In this document: one piece after another, positions 9,361-18,092 of the stretch
Position numbering within the stretch: position 1 is the stretch's first letter
How the letters are laid out: every line of letters begins with the position of its first letter
Made by a program: the position numbers and the translations under genes
Assembly: GCF_018614655.1 (NCBI RefSeq)
Contig: NZ_JAGGOG010000025.1
Coordinates: 1-64,000, forward strand
Direction of reading: 5' to 3'
Source of the DNA: Pseudomonas fluorescens
GTDB lineage: Bacteria; Pseudomonadota; Gammaproteobacteria; Pseudomonadales; Pseudomonadaceae
Length of the DNA: 64,000 nt
The notes under the pieces: model-generated
The model's database searches: none
Seen by the model: the letters and a program-made list of their open reading frames with translations, nothing else
Told to the model about the DNA's origin: nothing

Positions 9361-9621
9361 ATGTCAAAAGGGCATTCGCTACAAGACCCTTACTTGAATA
9401 CTTTACGTAAAGAGAAAGTTGGGGTTTCCATCTATCTGGTCAACGGTATCAAACTGCAAGGTACGATCGAGTCTTTCGACCAGTTCGTTATCCTGCTGAA
9501 AAACACCGTCAGCCAGATGGTTTACAAACACGCTATCTCGACAGTAGTGCCGGTTCGTCCAATTCGTCTGCCTAGTGCAACCGATGCCGAACAGGGTGAC
9601 GCTGAGCCAGGTAACGCCTGA
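9361..9621 (+). CDS. hfq: RNA chaperone Hfq
   Basis: Hexameric Sm-like protein that pairs small RNAs with mRNAs and, in pseudomonads, takes part in catabolite repression with Crc. 86 residues: N-terminal SKGHSLQDPYLNTLRK, Sm1 motif (GVSIYLVNGIKLQGTIESFD) and Sm2 YKHAISTVVP, then a short acidic tail. The ATG at 9361 follows TAAAGGAGTG. An upstream in-frame start at 9271 would add 30 unrelated residues and is rejected. Confidence 0.98.
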   Translation: MSKGHSLQDPYLNTLRKEKVGVSIYLVNGIKLQGTIESFDQFVILLKNTVSQMVYKHAISTVVPVRPIRLPSATDAEQGDAEPGNA

Positions 9622-9633
9622 TAGGAGTCTCCT

Positions 9634-10935
9634 TTGTTCTTTGAGCGCCACGGTGGTGGTGAGCGGGCAATCCTCGTTCACTTGGATGGTCAGGACCCTG
9701 AGGCGCGCGAAGATCCGCAGGAGTTTCAGGAGCTGGCAAATTCGGCTGGCGCCGAGACCGTCGCGTTTTTTAACGTGCCGCGTCATCGGCCAACCGCCAA
9801 ATTCCTGATTGGCAGCGGCAAGGTCGAAGAGTTACGCGACCTGGTCCATGCCGAACAGGTCGATCTGGTTATTTTCAATCACGTCCTCACACCCAGTCAG
9901 GAACGTAACCTCGAACGTGTTTTCGAGTGTCGCGTGATCGACCGTACAGGTCTGATTCTCGATATTTTCGCCCAGCGCGCCCGTACCCATGAAGGCAAGC
10001 TCCAGGTTGAGCTGGCTCAGCTGGACCACATGAGCACCCGGCTGGTTCGCGGCTGGACTCACCTTGAGCGCCAGGGTGGCGGTATCGGCCTGCGTGGCCC
10101 GGGTGAAACCCAGTTGGAAACGGACCGTCGTTTGCTGCGGGTTCGCCTGAAGCAGATCAAGGCGCGGCTTGAAAAGGTCCGCAGTCAGCGCGAGCAATCG
10201 CGGCGAGGTCGCAAGCGCGCCGATATCCCGACCGTTTCCCTGGTGGGTTACACCAACGCCGGCAAATCCACACTGTTCAATGCGGTGACGGAGTCCGACG
10301 TTTTTGCGGCTGACCAACTCTTCGCAACCCTCGACCCGACCTTGCGCCGTCTGGACCTGGACGACCTGGGGCCGATTGTCCTGGCCGATACCGTAGGGTT
10401 CATTCGTCACTTGCCCCACAAGCTGGTCGAGGCATTTCGGTCTACGCTCGAAGAGTCGAGCAACTCCGACCTGCTGTTGCATGTGATCGATGCGGCCGAA
10501 CCTGACCGTATGTTGCAGATTGAGCAGGTGATGGTGGTGTTGGGCGAGATTGGTGCCCAGGACTTGCCGATCCTCGAGGTCTATAACAAACTCGATTTGC
10601 TTGAGGGCGTGGAGCCGCAAATCCAGCGTGACGAAGACGGCAGGCCCCAGCGGGTCTGGCTTTCGGCGCGGGACGGTTCCGGGCTGGACTTGCTCAAGCA
10701 GGCGGTTGCCGAGCTGTTGGGCAACGATTTGTTTGTTGGCACCTTGCGCTTGCCGCAGCGTTTTGCTCGACTGCGGGCACAGTTTTTCGAGTTGGGCGCG
10801 GTCCAGAAAGAAGAACACGACGAAGAAGGTGTCAGTTTACTGGCTGTTCGACTGCCACGGGCAGAGCTGAATCGGCTGGTCAGCCGGGAAGGCATGCAGC
10901 CGATGGACTTCATCGAACAACACACTTTGCAATAA
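9634..10935 (+). CDS. hflX: Ribosome-associated GTPase HflX
   Basis: GTPase that splits or rescues stalled 70S ribosomes. N-terminal HflX domain, a helical linker with GPGETQLETDRRLL, then a G domain with P-loop GYTNAGKSTLFN near residue 204, DTVGFIRHLP (G3) and NKLD (G4). 433 residues. It begins with UUG at 9634 (MFFERHGGGER), 12 bp after hfq and behind TAGGAGT; no nearer ATG fits the conserved N-terminus. Confidence 0.96.
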   Translation: MFFERHGGGERAILVHLDGQDPEAREDPQEFQELANSAGAETVAFFNVPRHRPTAKFLIGSGKVEELRDLVHAEQVDLVIFNHVLTPSQERNLERVFECRVIDRTGLILDIFAQRARTHEGKLQVELAQLDHMSTRLVRGWTHLERQGGGIGLRGPGETQLETDRRLLRVRLKQIKARLEKVRSQREQSRRGRKRADIPTVSLVGYTNAGKSTLFNAVTESDVFAADQLFATLDPTLRRLDLDDLGPIVLADTVGFIRHLPHKLVEAFRSTLEESSNSDLLLHVIDAAEPDRMLQIEQVMVVLGEIGAQDLPILEVYNKLDLLEGVEPQIQRDEDGRPQRVWLSARDGSGLDLLKQAVAELLGNDLFVGTLRLPQRFARLRAQFFELGAVQKEEHDEEGVSLLAVRLPRAELNRLVSREGMQPMDFIEQHTLQ

Positions 10936-11031
10936 AAGCCTGAGAAAGCGGTTGTGCCGCTGTGGCAGGCATTCTGTAGCATTGGTCGGCGCGCCGTGGG
11001 TGCGTCTTTGCTTTATCAGATGGAGAGCGCT

Positions 11032-12210
11032 ATGGCTTGGAATGAGCCGGGTGGCAACTCGAATAATCAGGATCCTTGGGGTGGTAAGCGCCGCAATAAT
11101 GGCGACCGCAAGGGGCCACCGGATCTCGACGAGGCCTTCCGAAAGCTGCAGGAAAGCCTGAATGGGTTGTTCGGTGGTGGAAAGAAACGTGGTAGTGGTG
11201 ACGAAGGTGGTGGTTCGGGCAAGGGCGGTGGTTACGGCCTGCTCGGCATCGGCCTCGTCGTGCTGGCGGCCGTCTGGCTGTACAGCGCGGTCTACGTGGT
11301 GGACGAGCAGGAGCAAGCCGTGGTGCTGCGCTTCGGCAAGTACTACGAGACTGTCGGCCCGGGCCTGAATATCTACTTCCCGCCGATCGACAAGAAGTAC
11401 ATGGAAAACGTCACGCGTGAGCGTGCCTATACCAAGCAGGGCCAGATGCTCACCGAAGACGAAAACATCGTCGAAGTGCCGCTGACCGTGCAGTACAAGA
11501 TCAGCAACCTGCAGGACTTCGTGCTGAACGTCGATCAGCCGGAAATCAGCCTGCAACAAGCGACCGAAAGCGCCCTGCGCCATGTGGTGGGTTCCACCGC
11601 AATGGATCAGGTGCTGACCGAAGGCCGTGAATTGATGGCCAGCGAGATCAAGGAGCGCCTGCAACGGTTCCTCGACACTTACCGCACCGGTATCACCGTT
11701 ACCCAGGTCAACATACAGAGCGCAGCTGCACCGCGTGAAGTACAGGAAGCCTTCGATGACGTGATCCGTGCCCGTGAAGACGAGCAGCGTTCGCGCAACC
11801 AGGCTGAAACCTACGCCAACGGCGTCGTGCCGGAAGCCCGTGGTCAGGCCCAGCGCATCCTCGAAGATGCCAACGGCTACCGCGATGAAGTGGTCTCCCG
11901 CGCCAAGGGTGAGGCTGATCGCTTCACCAAACTGGTGGCCGAGTACCGCAAGGCACCGGAAGTTACCCGCGAGCGTCTGTACCTGGACACCATGCAGGAA
12001 GTCTTTACCAACACCAGCAAGGTTCTCGTGACCGGCAGCAAGGGCGGGCAGAACAATCTGCTTTACCTGCCGTTGGACAAGATGATCGAAGGTGGTCGTA
12101 GTGGCAGCAGTGCGCCGTCCAGCGCTTCGACTGCCGCTGCCAATGAAGCGAGCGCTCGTGCGGCCGCTGACTTGCAGCAACAGCAATCACGTACCAGGGA
12201 GAGTCGTTGA
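11032..12210 (+). CDS. hflK: FtsH protease modulator HflK
   Basis: Inner-membrane SPFH/band-7 protein that with HflC forms a large cage around the FtsH protease. A long glycine-rich, charged cytoplasmic N-terminus precedes one transmembrane helix (residues 69-88) and the band-7 domain, ending in an Ala/Ser/Arg-rich tail. 392 residues from the ATG at 11032 (GGAG six bases upstream); the frame upstream to 10954 is not supported. The stop overlaps hflC (TGATG). Confidence 0.96.
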   Translation: MAWNEPGGNSNNQDPWGGKRRNNGDRKGPPDLDEAFRKLQESLNGLFGGGKKRGSGDEGGGSGKGGGYGLLGIGLVVLAAVWLYSAVYVVDEQEQAVVLRFGKYYETVGPGLNIYFPPIDKKYMENVTRERAYTKQGQMLTEDENIVEVPLTVQYKISNLQDFVLNVDQPEISLQQATESALRHVVGSTAMDQVLTEGRELMASEIKERLQRFLDTYRTGITVTQVNIQSAAAPREVQEAFDDVIRAREDEQRSRNQAETYANGVVPEARGQAQRILEDANGYRDEVVSRAKGEADRFTKLVAEYRKAPEVTRERLYLDTMQEVFTNTSKVLVTGSKGGQNNLLYLPLDKMIEGGRSGSSAPSSASTAAANEASARAAADLQQQQSRTRESR

Positions 12211-13076
12211 TGAGCAATAAATCGCTGACCGCCCTGATTGTGGGCGTCGTCGTGGTCATCGCTGCCTGGAACTGCTTCTACATCGTGGCTCAGACCGAGC
12301 GCGCGGTGTTACTGCAATTCGGTCGTGTGGTCCAGGCGGATGTCCAGCCGGGCCTGCATGTGAAAGTCCCCTACGTCAACCAGGTGCGCAAGTTCGACGC
12401 CCGCCTGATGACGCTGGATGCACCGACACAGCGCTTCCTGACCCTGGAAAAGAAAGCTGTAATGGTTGATGCCTACGCCAAGTGGCGCGTCAAGGATGCC
12501 GAGCGCTTCTACACCGCGACCTCCGGCCTCAAGCAGATTGCTGACGAGCGTTTGTCGCGCCGTCTGGAATCGGGCCTGCGTGACCAGTTTGGTAAGCGCA
12601 CCCTGCACGAGGTGGTATCCGGTGAGCGTGATGCGCTGATGGCGGATATCACCGCTTCGCTGAACAAGATGGCTGAAAAAGAACTGGGCATCGAAGTGAT
12701 CGATGTTCGGGTCAAGGCCATTGATCTGCCGAAGGAAGTGAACCGCAGTGTGTTCGAGCGTATGAGCACTGAGCGTGAGCGTGAAGCGCGCGAGCACCGC
12801 GCCAAGGGTAACGAGCTGGCCGAGGGTATCCGTGCGGATGCCGATCGTCAGCGTCGGGTACTGTTGGCTGAAGCCTATCGCGAGTCTGAAGAGGCCCGTG
12901 GTGATGGTGATGCTCAAGCGGCGGCGATCTACGCCAAGGCTTATGGCCAGGACCAGGAGTTCTACGCGTTCTACCGTAGCCTGCGTGCCTACCGTGAAAG
13001 CTTCGCGAACAAAACCGACGTCATGGTGCTGGACCCAAGTAGCGATTTCTTCCGCTACCTGGAAAAGTCCAAGTAA
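12210..13076 (+). CDS. hflC: FtsH protease modulator HflC
   Basis: Partner of HflK. N-terminal transmembrane helix (about residues 6-24) and a periplasmic band-7 domain with a long coiled-coil rich in E, R and A (about 190-250). 288 residues. The ATG at 12210 shares one base with the hflK stop; a TTG three bases upstream is less likely. End of the nnrD-hflC series. Confidence 0.96.
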   Translation: MSNKSLTALIVGVVVVIAAWNCFYIVAQTERAVLLQFGRVVQADVQPGLHVKVPYVNQVRKFDARLMTLDAPTQRFLTLEKKAVMVDAYAKWRVKDAERFYTATSGLKQIADERLSRRLESGLRDQFGKRTLHEVVSGERDALMADITASLNKMAEKELGIEVIDVRVKAIDLPKEVNRSVFERMSTEREREAREHRAKGNELAEGIRADADRQRRVLLAEAYRESEEARGDGDAQAAAIYAKAYGQDQEFYAFYRSLRAYRESFANKTDVMVLDPSSDFFRYLEKSK

Positions 13077-13378
13077 CCCGCACTTGACCTGAGAATCGCT
13101 CCGTCTGGCGGCTAAAATGTCGGGCGGGGTGATCCTTTGAGAAAACGGGTGTATGATGCGGCAGCCGGGAAATTCCCGGCTTTTTTGCGTCTGCATGTTT
13201 GATTGTTATTTTGTGTCCGCGGACGCGACAGGTTTTTCGAGGAAAGTGCCCGACGAGGCCGATTAGTGGTCGTTCGTCACGTCGCTCTTGCGCGTGGTTT
13301 ATGCAAGAGCCGGGTATTTTCTGCTTCACTCAAGGCACGCCTTAGGGCTGGCCGCCCGGATCATAGGGGAATGGCGTA
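13077..13378. other. hflC-hisZ intergenic region with terminator
   Basis: 302 bp without a convincing gene. It holds a terminator at 13164-13186 and then about 190 bp of leader before hisZ. I found no small ORF with a ribosome-binding site here. Confidence 0.6.
13164..13186 (+). terminator. Rho-independent terminator after hflC
   Basis: Stem GCCGGG-AAATT-CCCGGC followed by six T. Confidence 0.85.
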
Positions 13379-14566
13379 ATGGCAACGGTAGACCGCTGGC
13401 TGCTGCCAGATGGCATCGAAGAAGTACTGCCACCGGAAGCTGCGCGCATTGAAGTTGCGCGTCGCCAGGTGTTGGATCTGTTCCAGAGCTGGGGTTACGA
13501 GTTTGTCGTGACCCCCCATATCGAGTACCTGGAATCCCTGCTGACCGGCGCGGGCCAGGACCTGGATCTGCGCACCTTCAAGGTCATCGACCCGCAATCG
13601 GGCCGGCAAATGGGCTTTCGTGCCGACATCACCCCGCAAGTGGCGCGCATCGATGCGCACACCTTGCGCCGTGAGGGCCCGAGCCGCCTGTGCTATGCCG
13701 GCAGTGTCCTGCATGCTCAGCCGCGGGCCTTGTCGTCTTCGCGCAGCCCGATTCAACTGGGCGCCGAGTTGTATGGCGATGCGAGCCCGAGCAGCGATGT
13801 GGAAGTTATCAGCCTGATGCTGGCTATGCTGCAACTGGCCGATGTGCCGGATGTGCACATGGACCTGGGGCATGTCGGTATCTACCGTGGCCTGGCCCGT
13901 GCCGCTGGTTTGTCCGGTGAAGTGGAACAACAGTTGTTCGATGCCCTGCAACGCAAGGCTATCGATGAAGTGATTGCCCTGACCGAGGGCGTGCCTACTG
14001 ATCTTGCTGGCATGTTGCGTTCGCTGGTGGATCTGTGTGGTGGTCGCGAAGTGCTGTCCGCTGCCCGTGATCGCCTGGCCAATGCGCCGGCCCCGGTGTT
14101 GGCTGCCCTGGACGACGTGCTGGCGATTGCCGAGCGTCTGTCGGCGCGGTTCCCGCAGTTGCCGCTGTACTTCGACCTGGGTGAGCTGCGCGGTTACCAC
14201 TACCACACCGGCGTGGTGTTCGCCGTGTTTGTCCCGGGTGTTGGCCAAGCCATCGCTCAGGGCGGTCGTTATGACGATATCGGCGCCGATTTTGGTCGCG
14301 CTCGTCCGGCGACCGGTTTTTCCACCGATTTGAAAACCCTGGTGACCCTGGGGCGTGCTGAGGTCGAGTTACCGTCTGGCGGTATCTGGATGCCCGACAG
14401 TACGGACGCGGCACTCTGGCAGCAGGTTTGCCAGTTGCGCAGTGAGGGTCAACGTGTTGTTCAGGCTTTGCCTGGGCAGCCATTGGCCGCCGCCCGTGAA
14501 GCGGACTGCGACCGGCAATTGATTCAGCAGAACGGGCTTTGGCAAGTATCGCCACTGGCTTCTTGA
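13379..14566 (+). CDS. hisZ: ATP phosphoribosyltransferase regulatory subunit HisZ
   Basis: Class II aminoacyl-tRNA-synthetase-like paralogue of HisRS that pairs with the short form of HisG to make active ATP phosphoribosyltransferase, the first step of histidine synthesis. Motif-2-like FRADITPQVARIDAH near residue 80 and a motif-3-like GGRYDDIGADFGRARPATGFS near 300 are visible. 395 residues. It sits alone with purA, 54 bp upstream of it, rather than with his genes. Confidence 0.94.
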   Translation: MATVDRWLLPDGIEEVLPPEAARIEVARRQVLDLFQSWGYEFVVTPHIEYLESLLTGAGQDLDLRTFKVIDPQSGRQMGFRADITPQVARIDAHTLRREGPSRLCYAGSVLHAQPRALSSSRSPIQLGAELYGDASPSSDVEVISLMLAMLQLADVPDVHMDLGHVGIYRGLARAAGLSGEVEQQLFDALQRKAIDEVIALTEGVPTDLAGMLRSLVDLCGGREVLSAARDRLANAPAPVLAALDDVLAIAERLSARFPQLPLYFDLGELRGYHYHTGVVFAVFVPGVGQAIAQGGRYDDIGADFGRARPATGFSTDLKTLVTLGRAEVELPSGGIWMPDSTDAALWQQVCQLRSEGQRVVQALPGQPLAAAREADCDRQLIQQNGLWQVSPLAS

Positions 14567-14620
14567 GTTTTCCTGCCGGCCGTTGCCGGCACCAAGTTTG
14601 CGCGAATGAGGACAAGTGTT

Positions 14621-15910
14621 ATGGGTAAGAATGTCGTAGTCCTGGGCACCCAATGGGGTGATGAGGGCAAAGGCAAGATCGTTGATCTGCTGACCGAACA
14701 TGCTGCCGCCGTAGTGCGCTACCAAGGTGGCCACAACGCTGGCCACACCCTGGTCATCGATGGCGAAAAAACCGTCTTGCACCTGATTCCGTCGGGCGTG
14801 CTGCGCGAAGGCGTGCAGTGCCTGATCGGTAACGGCGTGGTGGTTGCACCTGACGCCCTGCTGCGCGAGATCACCAAGCTGGAAGAGAAAGGCGTACCGG
14901 TGCGTGAGCGCCTGCGTATCAGCCCGTCCTGCCCGTTGATCCTGTCCTTCCACGTAGCGCTGGACCAGGCCCGTGAAAAGGCCCGTGGCGAGCTGAAGAT
15001 CGGTACTACCGGTCGCGGCATCGGCCCGGCATACGAAGACAAGGTGGCTCGTCGTGGCCTGCGTGTTGGTGACCTGCTCAACATGCCGCGTTTTGAAGAC
15101 AAGCTGCGTGAGCTGGTGGAATACCACAACTTCATGCTGGTGGGTTACTACAAAGAGCCGGCCATTGACTTCGAAACGACCTTGGCCGAGTGCAAGGAAT
15201 ACGCTGAGCTGCTCAAGCCGTTGATGCTGGACGTGACTGCCGAGCTGCACGATCTGCGTCGCGCAGGCAAAGACATCATGTTCGAAGGCGCTCAAGGTTC
15301 GTTGCTGGACATCGACCACGGTACCTACCCGTACGTGACCAGTTCCAACACCACCGCTGGTGGCGTTGCTACCGGTTCGGGTGTTGGCCCTATGTTCCTG
15401 GACTACATCCTGGGCATCACCAAGGCTTACACCACGCGGGTCGGCTCGGGTCCATTCCCGACAGAGCTGTTTGACGAAGTGGGTGCGCACCTGGCTAAAC
15501 AAGGTCACGAGTTCGGCGCGACTACTGGTCGTGCTCGTCGTTGTGGCTGGTTCGACGCTGTTATCTTGCGTCGCGCTATCGATGTGAACAGCATCTCGGG
15601 CATCTGCCTGACCAAGCTGGACGTACTCGACGGTCTGGAAACCATCAATATCTGCGTCGGCTACAAAGATGCGCAAGGCAAGGACGTTGCCCCGACTGAC
15701 GCTGACAGCTACGTGGGCCTGCAGCCTGTGTACGAAGAAGTGCCGGGCTGGACCGAGTCGACCGTAGGTGCCAAAACCCTGGAAGAACTGCCAGCTAACG
15801 CCCGTGCTTACATCAAGCGCGTTGAAGAGCTGATCGGTGCGCCGATCGATATTATTTCGACCGGTCCGGACCGCAACGAGACCATCGTTCTGCGTCACCC
15901 GTTCGCGTAA
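14621..15910 (+). CDS. purA: Adenylosuccinate synthetase
   Basis: GTP-dependent conversion of IMP and aspartate to adenylosuccinate, first committed step to AMP. P-loop GTQWGDEGKGK at residues 9-19 and GGHNAGHT near 38 (catalytic His) are conserved. 429 residues from the ATG at 14621; five upstream in-frame codons are not part of the family N-terminus. A strong terminator follows at 15931-15954. Confidence 0.98.
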   Translation: MGKNVVVLGTQWGDEGKGKIVDLLTEHAAAVVRYQGGHNAGHTLVIDGEKTVLHLIPSGVLREGVQCLIGNGVVVAPDALLREITKLEEKGVPVRERLRISPSCPLILSFHVALDQAREKARGELKIGTTGRGIGPAYEDKVARRGLRVGDLLNMPRFEDKLRELVEYHNFMLVGYYKEPAIDFETTLAECKEYAELLKPLMLDVTAELHDLRRAGKDIMFEGAQGSLLDIDHGTYPYVTSSNTTAGGVATGSGVGPMFLDYILGITKAYTTRVGSGPFPTELFDEVGAHLAKQGHEFGATTGRARRCGWFDAVILRRAIDVNSISGICLTKLDVLDGLETINICVGYKDAQGKDVAPTDADSYVGLQPVYEEVPGWTESTVGAKTLEELPANARAYIKRVEELIGAPIDIISTGPDRNETIVLRHPFA

Positions 15911-15930
15911 TAAGCTGTTGATGTAAAAGC

Positions 15931-15954
15931 AAAGGGTCCCTTCGGGGACCCTTT
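15931..15954 (+). terminator. Rho-independent terminator after purA
   Basis: Perfect 10-bp stem AAAGGGTCCC/GGGACCCTTT closed by a TTCG tetraloop. Confidence 0.9.
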
Positions 15955-16006
15955 GTCGTTTCTACCTTGCGCACGGCATGACCCTTGCTATGTTTCTCTC
16001 TTTCGA

Positions 16007-16029
16007 GGTGCCATCAATTTAATGGCACC
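16007..16029 (+). promoter_or_regulatory. Perfect hairpin or palindrome in the chemoreceptor leader
   Basis: GGTGCCAT, a 7-base AT-rich spacer, ATGGCACC. It ends 19 bases before the GTG start, just before the AGAGGG ribosome site. It has no T-run, so it is not a terminator; it may be an operator or an mRNA structure. Confidence 0.5.
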
Positions 16030-16048
16030 GTAGGTAGAGGGATTTCCA

Positions 16049-17983
16049 GTGTCTGCCGTTCTTTCACTGTTACAAAGCCGTCTGTTGCGGCCGGTGTTCG
16101 TTACTCTAGGTATCGCTCTTCTGGTGCAAGTGCTGGTGGCCGTCGCCCTGACGCGGAGCACAGTTACCGCCTTGGAAGCCGATTTGGGTAATCGCCTGGG
16201 CGTGGACAGTCAAAAACTGTCGGGTGAACTGACGCAGGCGGGGAAGGAGGTCACCTCCAGCCTGGATAGCCTGTCCTCCAGTACGCGACAGCGTCTGACG
16301 GCGGGGCTTTCCACTCGATTGCAGGAAGAGCAGAAGCAACTGCGTGCGACTCTGGAAAAAGACCTGAAAGACTCGGCCAATGACATGGCGCAGTTGCTGG
16401 CCTCGGTGGCGCCGCGCGCCATGTGGGACAGCGATGTGCCGACCCTCTCCGAGTTTGCCCGGCGCGCCCAGCGCAATCCCAATGTGTTGTTTGTGGTGTA
16501 CGACGATGCCAACGGCCAACACCTGACCCGTTATTTGAATCGGGACAACCCGATCAACCAGGCGCTGCTGGACAAGGGCAAGGGCGAGCGAGCTCTGGAT
16601 AAGTTACTGGATGCCGCTAAGAACGATCCGTCGGTTTACTACCTTGAATCCTCCATCAGTCCCAATGGTGTGGAGATCGGCAAGGTCATCATGGGAGTTT
16701 CGACTGCCTCGGTGGATGCTGATCTGGCCGCCCTGGATAAGCGCTTCGCGGCGCTGATCGCCAGCAGCGATCAATTGGTGGGCGATAGCCTCAAAGGTGC
16801 GGCTGCGGACAGCGCATCGGCCATGGGCGCGCGCTTGCAGTCGGCCCAAGCCACGGCCACTCAGATGACTGCCAATACCAGCAGTGCCGTACAGGAAGCT
16901 GCTGGCACTTTGCGCTGGCGCATCGGCATGGGTCTGGCAGTCGTCGGTTTTGGCGTGTTACTGCTGATCGCCGTGGTCCTCGGGCGTCGAGTGGTCAATC
17001 GCTTGAAACTGCTGATCGCCGCCATGGATGATCTGGCGGCCGGCGAGGGTGACCTGACCAAGCGCGTGCAGATCAGCAGTCGGGATGAAATCGGTGAGAT
17101 GGCTTCGGCAGTCAATCGCTTTGTGGATAAGTTGCAGCCTATCGTGCGTGAAGCCGGCGATGTGGCCCAGCGTACCGGTGTGGAAATTGGCGCCATGACC
17201 TTGCGCAACGCGGGTGCCGATGCGGCCGCCGGCTTGCAGCGCGATGAAGTCGCCGAAAGCCTGCGGGCGTTGTCGCAGATGGCTGATGCGGCTCAGGCGG
17301 AAAGCCATGCCATGCAGGCGGCGTTGCAGCAGGTAGTGGATATTCGTCAGGCCACTGACGAGAACTCGCGTACCTCCGCTGAGGTCGGCAGTCTGATCGA
17401 GGCATTGGCGGGGCAGGTGGACGATGGTGCCAAAGTCATTGAGCGCCTGGCGCGGCAAAGCGAACAGATTGAAGTGGTGTTGACGGTGATTCATGGGATT
17501 GCCGAGCAGACCAATCTGCTGGCGTTGAATGCCGCTATTGAAGCTGCGCGGGCGGGTGAGACCGGACGTGGCTTTGCGGTGGTAGCGGATGAGGTGCGAG
17601 CTCTGGCCAGCAAGACGCAAAGCTCTACGGGCGACATCCAGGCTCATATCGTGGCCCTGCAGCAAGGTGCTCGTGAGGCCGTGGAGACCATTGGCAAGGC
17701 CGGGCGCCAAGCCAGCGAAGGCTTGCTGGTGCTGCGCGACAGTGTGCGCTTGCAGCAATCGGTGCAGGCGTCGGTGGAGCAGGTGCATGCGGCGATTGGC
17801 TTGGCGACCCGGGCGGCGGAGCATCAGGCCAAAGGTGCCCATGCCGTGCGTGGGCGGGTAGAGGTTATCCATGCCCAGGCTGAGCGAGCGGCCCAGGCGG
17901 TGGTGGAGACTACGGCCAGCGGTAAAGTGCTGGATGGCTTGGCGGCGCAGTTGAAGGCGAGTCTGGGGCAGTTTCGGGCTTAG
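16049..17983 (+). CDS. Methyl-accepting chemotaxis protein
   Basis: Transmembrane chemoreceptor. TM1 about residues 10-32, a mostly helical periplasmic region of about 255 residues, TM2 about 289-312, HAMP about 313-366 (DEIGEMASAVNRF), then the signalling domain with the conserved hairpin tip containing EQTNLLALNAAIEAARAGE near 488 and FAVVADEVRALA. 644 residues from a GTG at 16049 behind AGAGGG. The ligand cannot be told from the sequence; no C-terminal CheR-tether pentapeptide is seen. Its 3' end faces the iron permease gene across a REP pair. Confidence 0.95.
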   Translation: MSAVLSLLQSRLLRPVFVTLGIALLVQVLVAVALTRSTVTALEADLGNRLGVDSQKLSGELTQAGKEVTSSLDSLSSSTRQRLTAGLSTRLQEEQKQLRATLEKDLKDSANDMAQLLASVAPRAMWDSDVPTLSEFARRAQRNPNVLFVVYDDANGQHLTRYLNRDNPINQALLDKGKGERALDKLLDAAKNDPSVYYLESSISPNGVEIGKVIMGVSTASVDADLAALDKRFAALIASSDQLVGDSLKGAAADSASAMGARLQSAQATATQMTANTSSAVQEAAGTLRWRIGMGLAVVGFGVLLLIAVVLGRRVVNRLKLLIAAMDDLAAGEGDLTKRVQISSRDEIGEMASAVNRFVDKLQPIVREAGDVAQRTGVEIGAMTLRNAGADAAAGLQRDEVAESLRALSQMADAAQAESHAMQAALQQVVDIRQATDENSRTSAEVGSLIEALAGQVDDGAKVIERLARQSEQIEVVLTVIHGIAEQTNLLALNAAIEAARAGETGRGFAVVADEVRALASKTQSSTGDIQAHIVALQQGAREAVETIGKAGRQASEGLLVLRDSVRLQQSVQASVEQVHAAIGLATRAAEHQAKGAHAVRGRVEVIHAQAERAAQAVVETTASGKVLDGLAAQLKASLGQFRA

Positions 17984-18002
17984 TGTTGTCTGGTCGGGCC
18001 CT

Positions 18003-18085
18003 TTCGCGAGCAAGCCCGCTCCCACATTTGACCGCGTTTATCCTGACGAAACGCGGTCAAATGTGGGAGCGGGCTTGCTCGCGAA
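18003..18085. repeat. REP-type inverted repeat, family B
   Basis: Near-perfect 37-bp arms beginning TTCGCGAGCAAGCCCGCTCC, spaced by 9 bases, between two convergent genes; it could fold in either transcript and may protect or terminate both. Confidence 0.9.
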
Positions 18086-18092
18086 GGCTATC

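Noticed and set aside
13021..13329. 102-codon minus-strand frame between hflC and hisZ
   Set aside because: It crosses the hflC end and a rho-independent terminator and has no ribosome site.
18003..18085. Rho-independent terminator for the chemoreceptor
   Set aside because: The inverted repeat is a family B REP element found many times in the window and lacks a T-run, although it could still hinder transcription.
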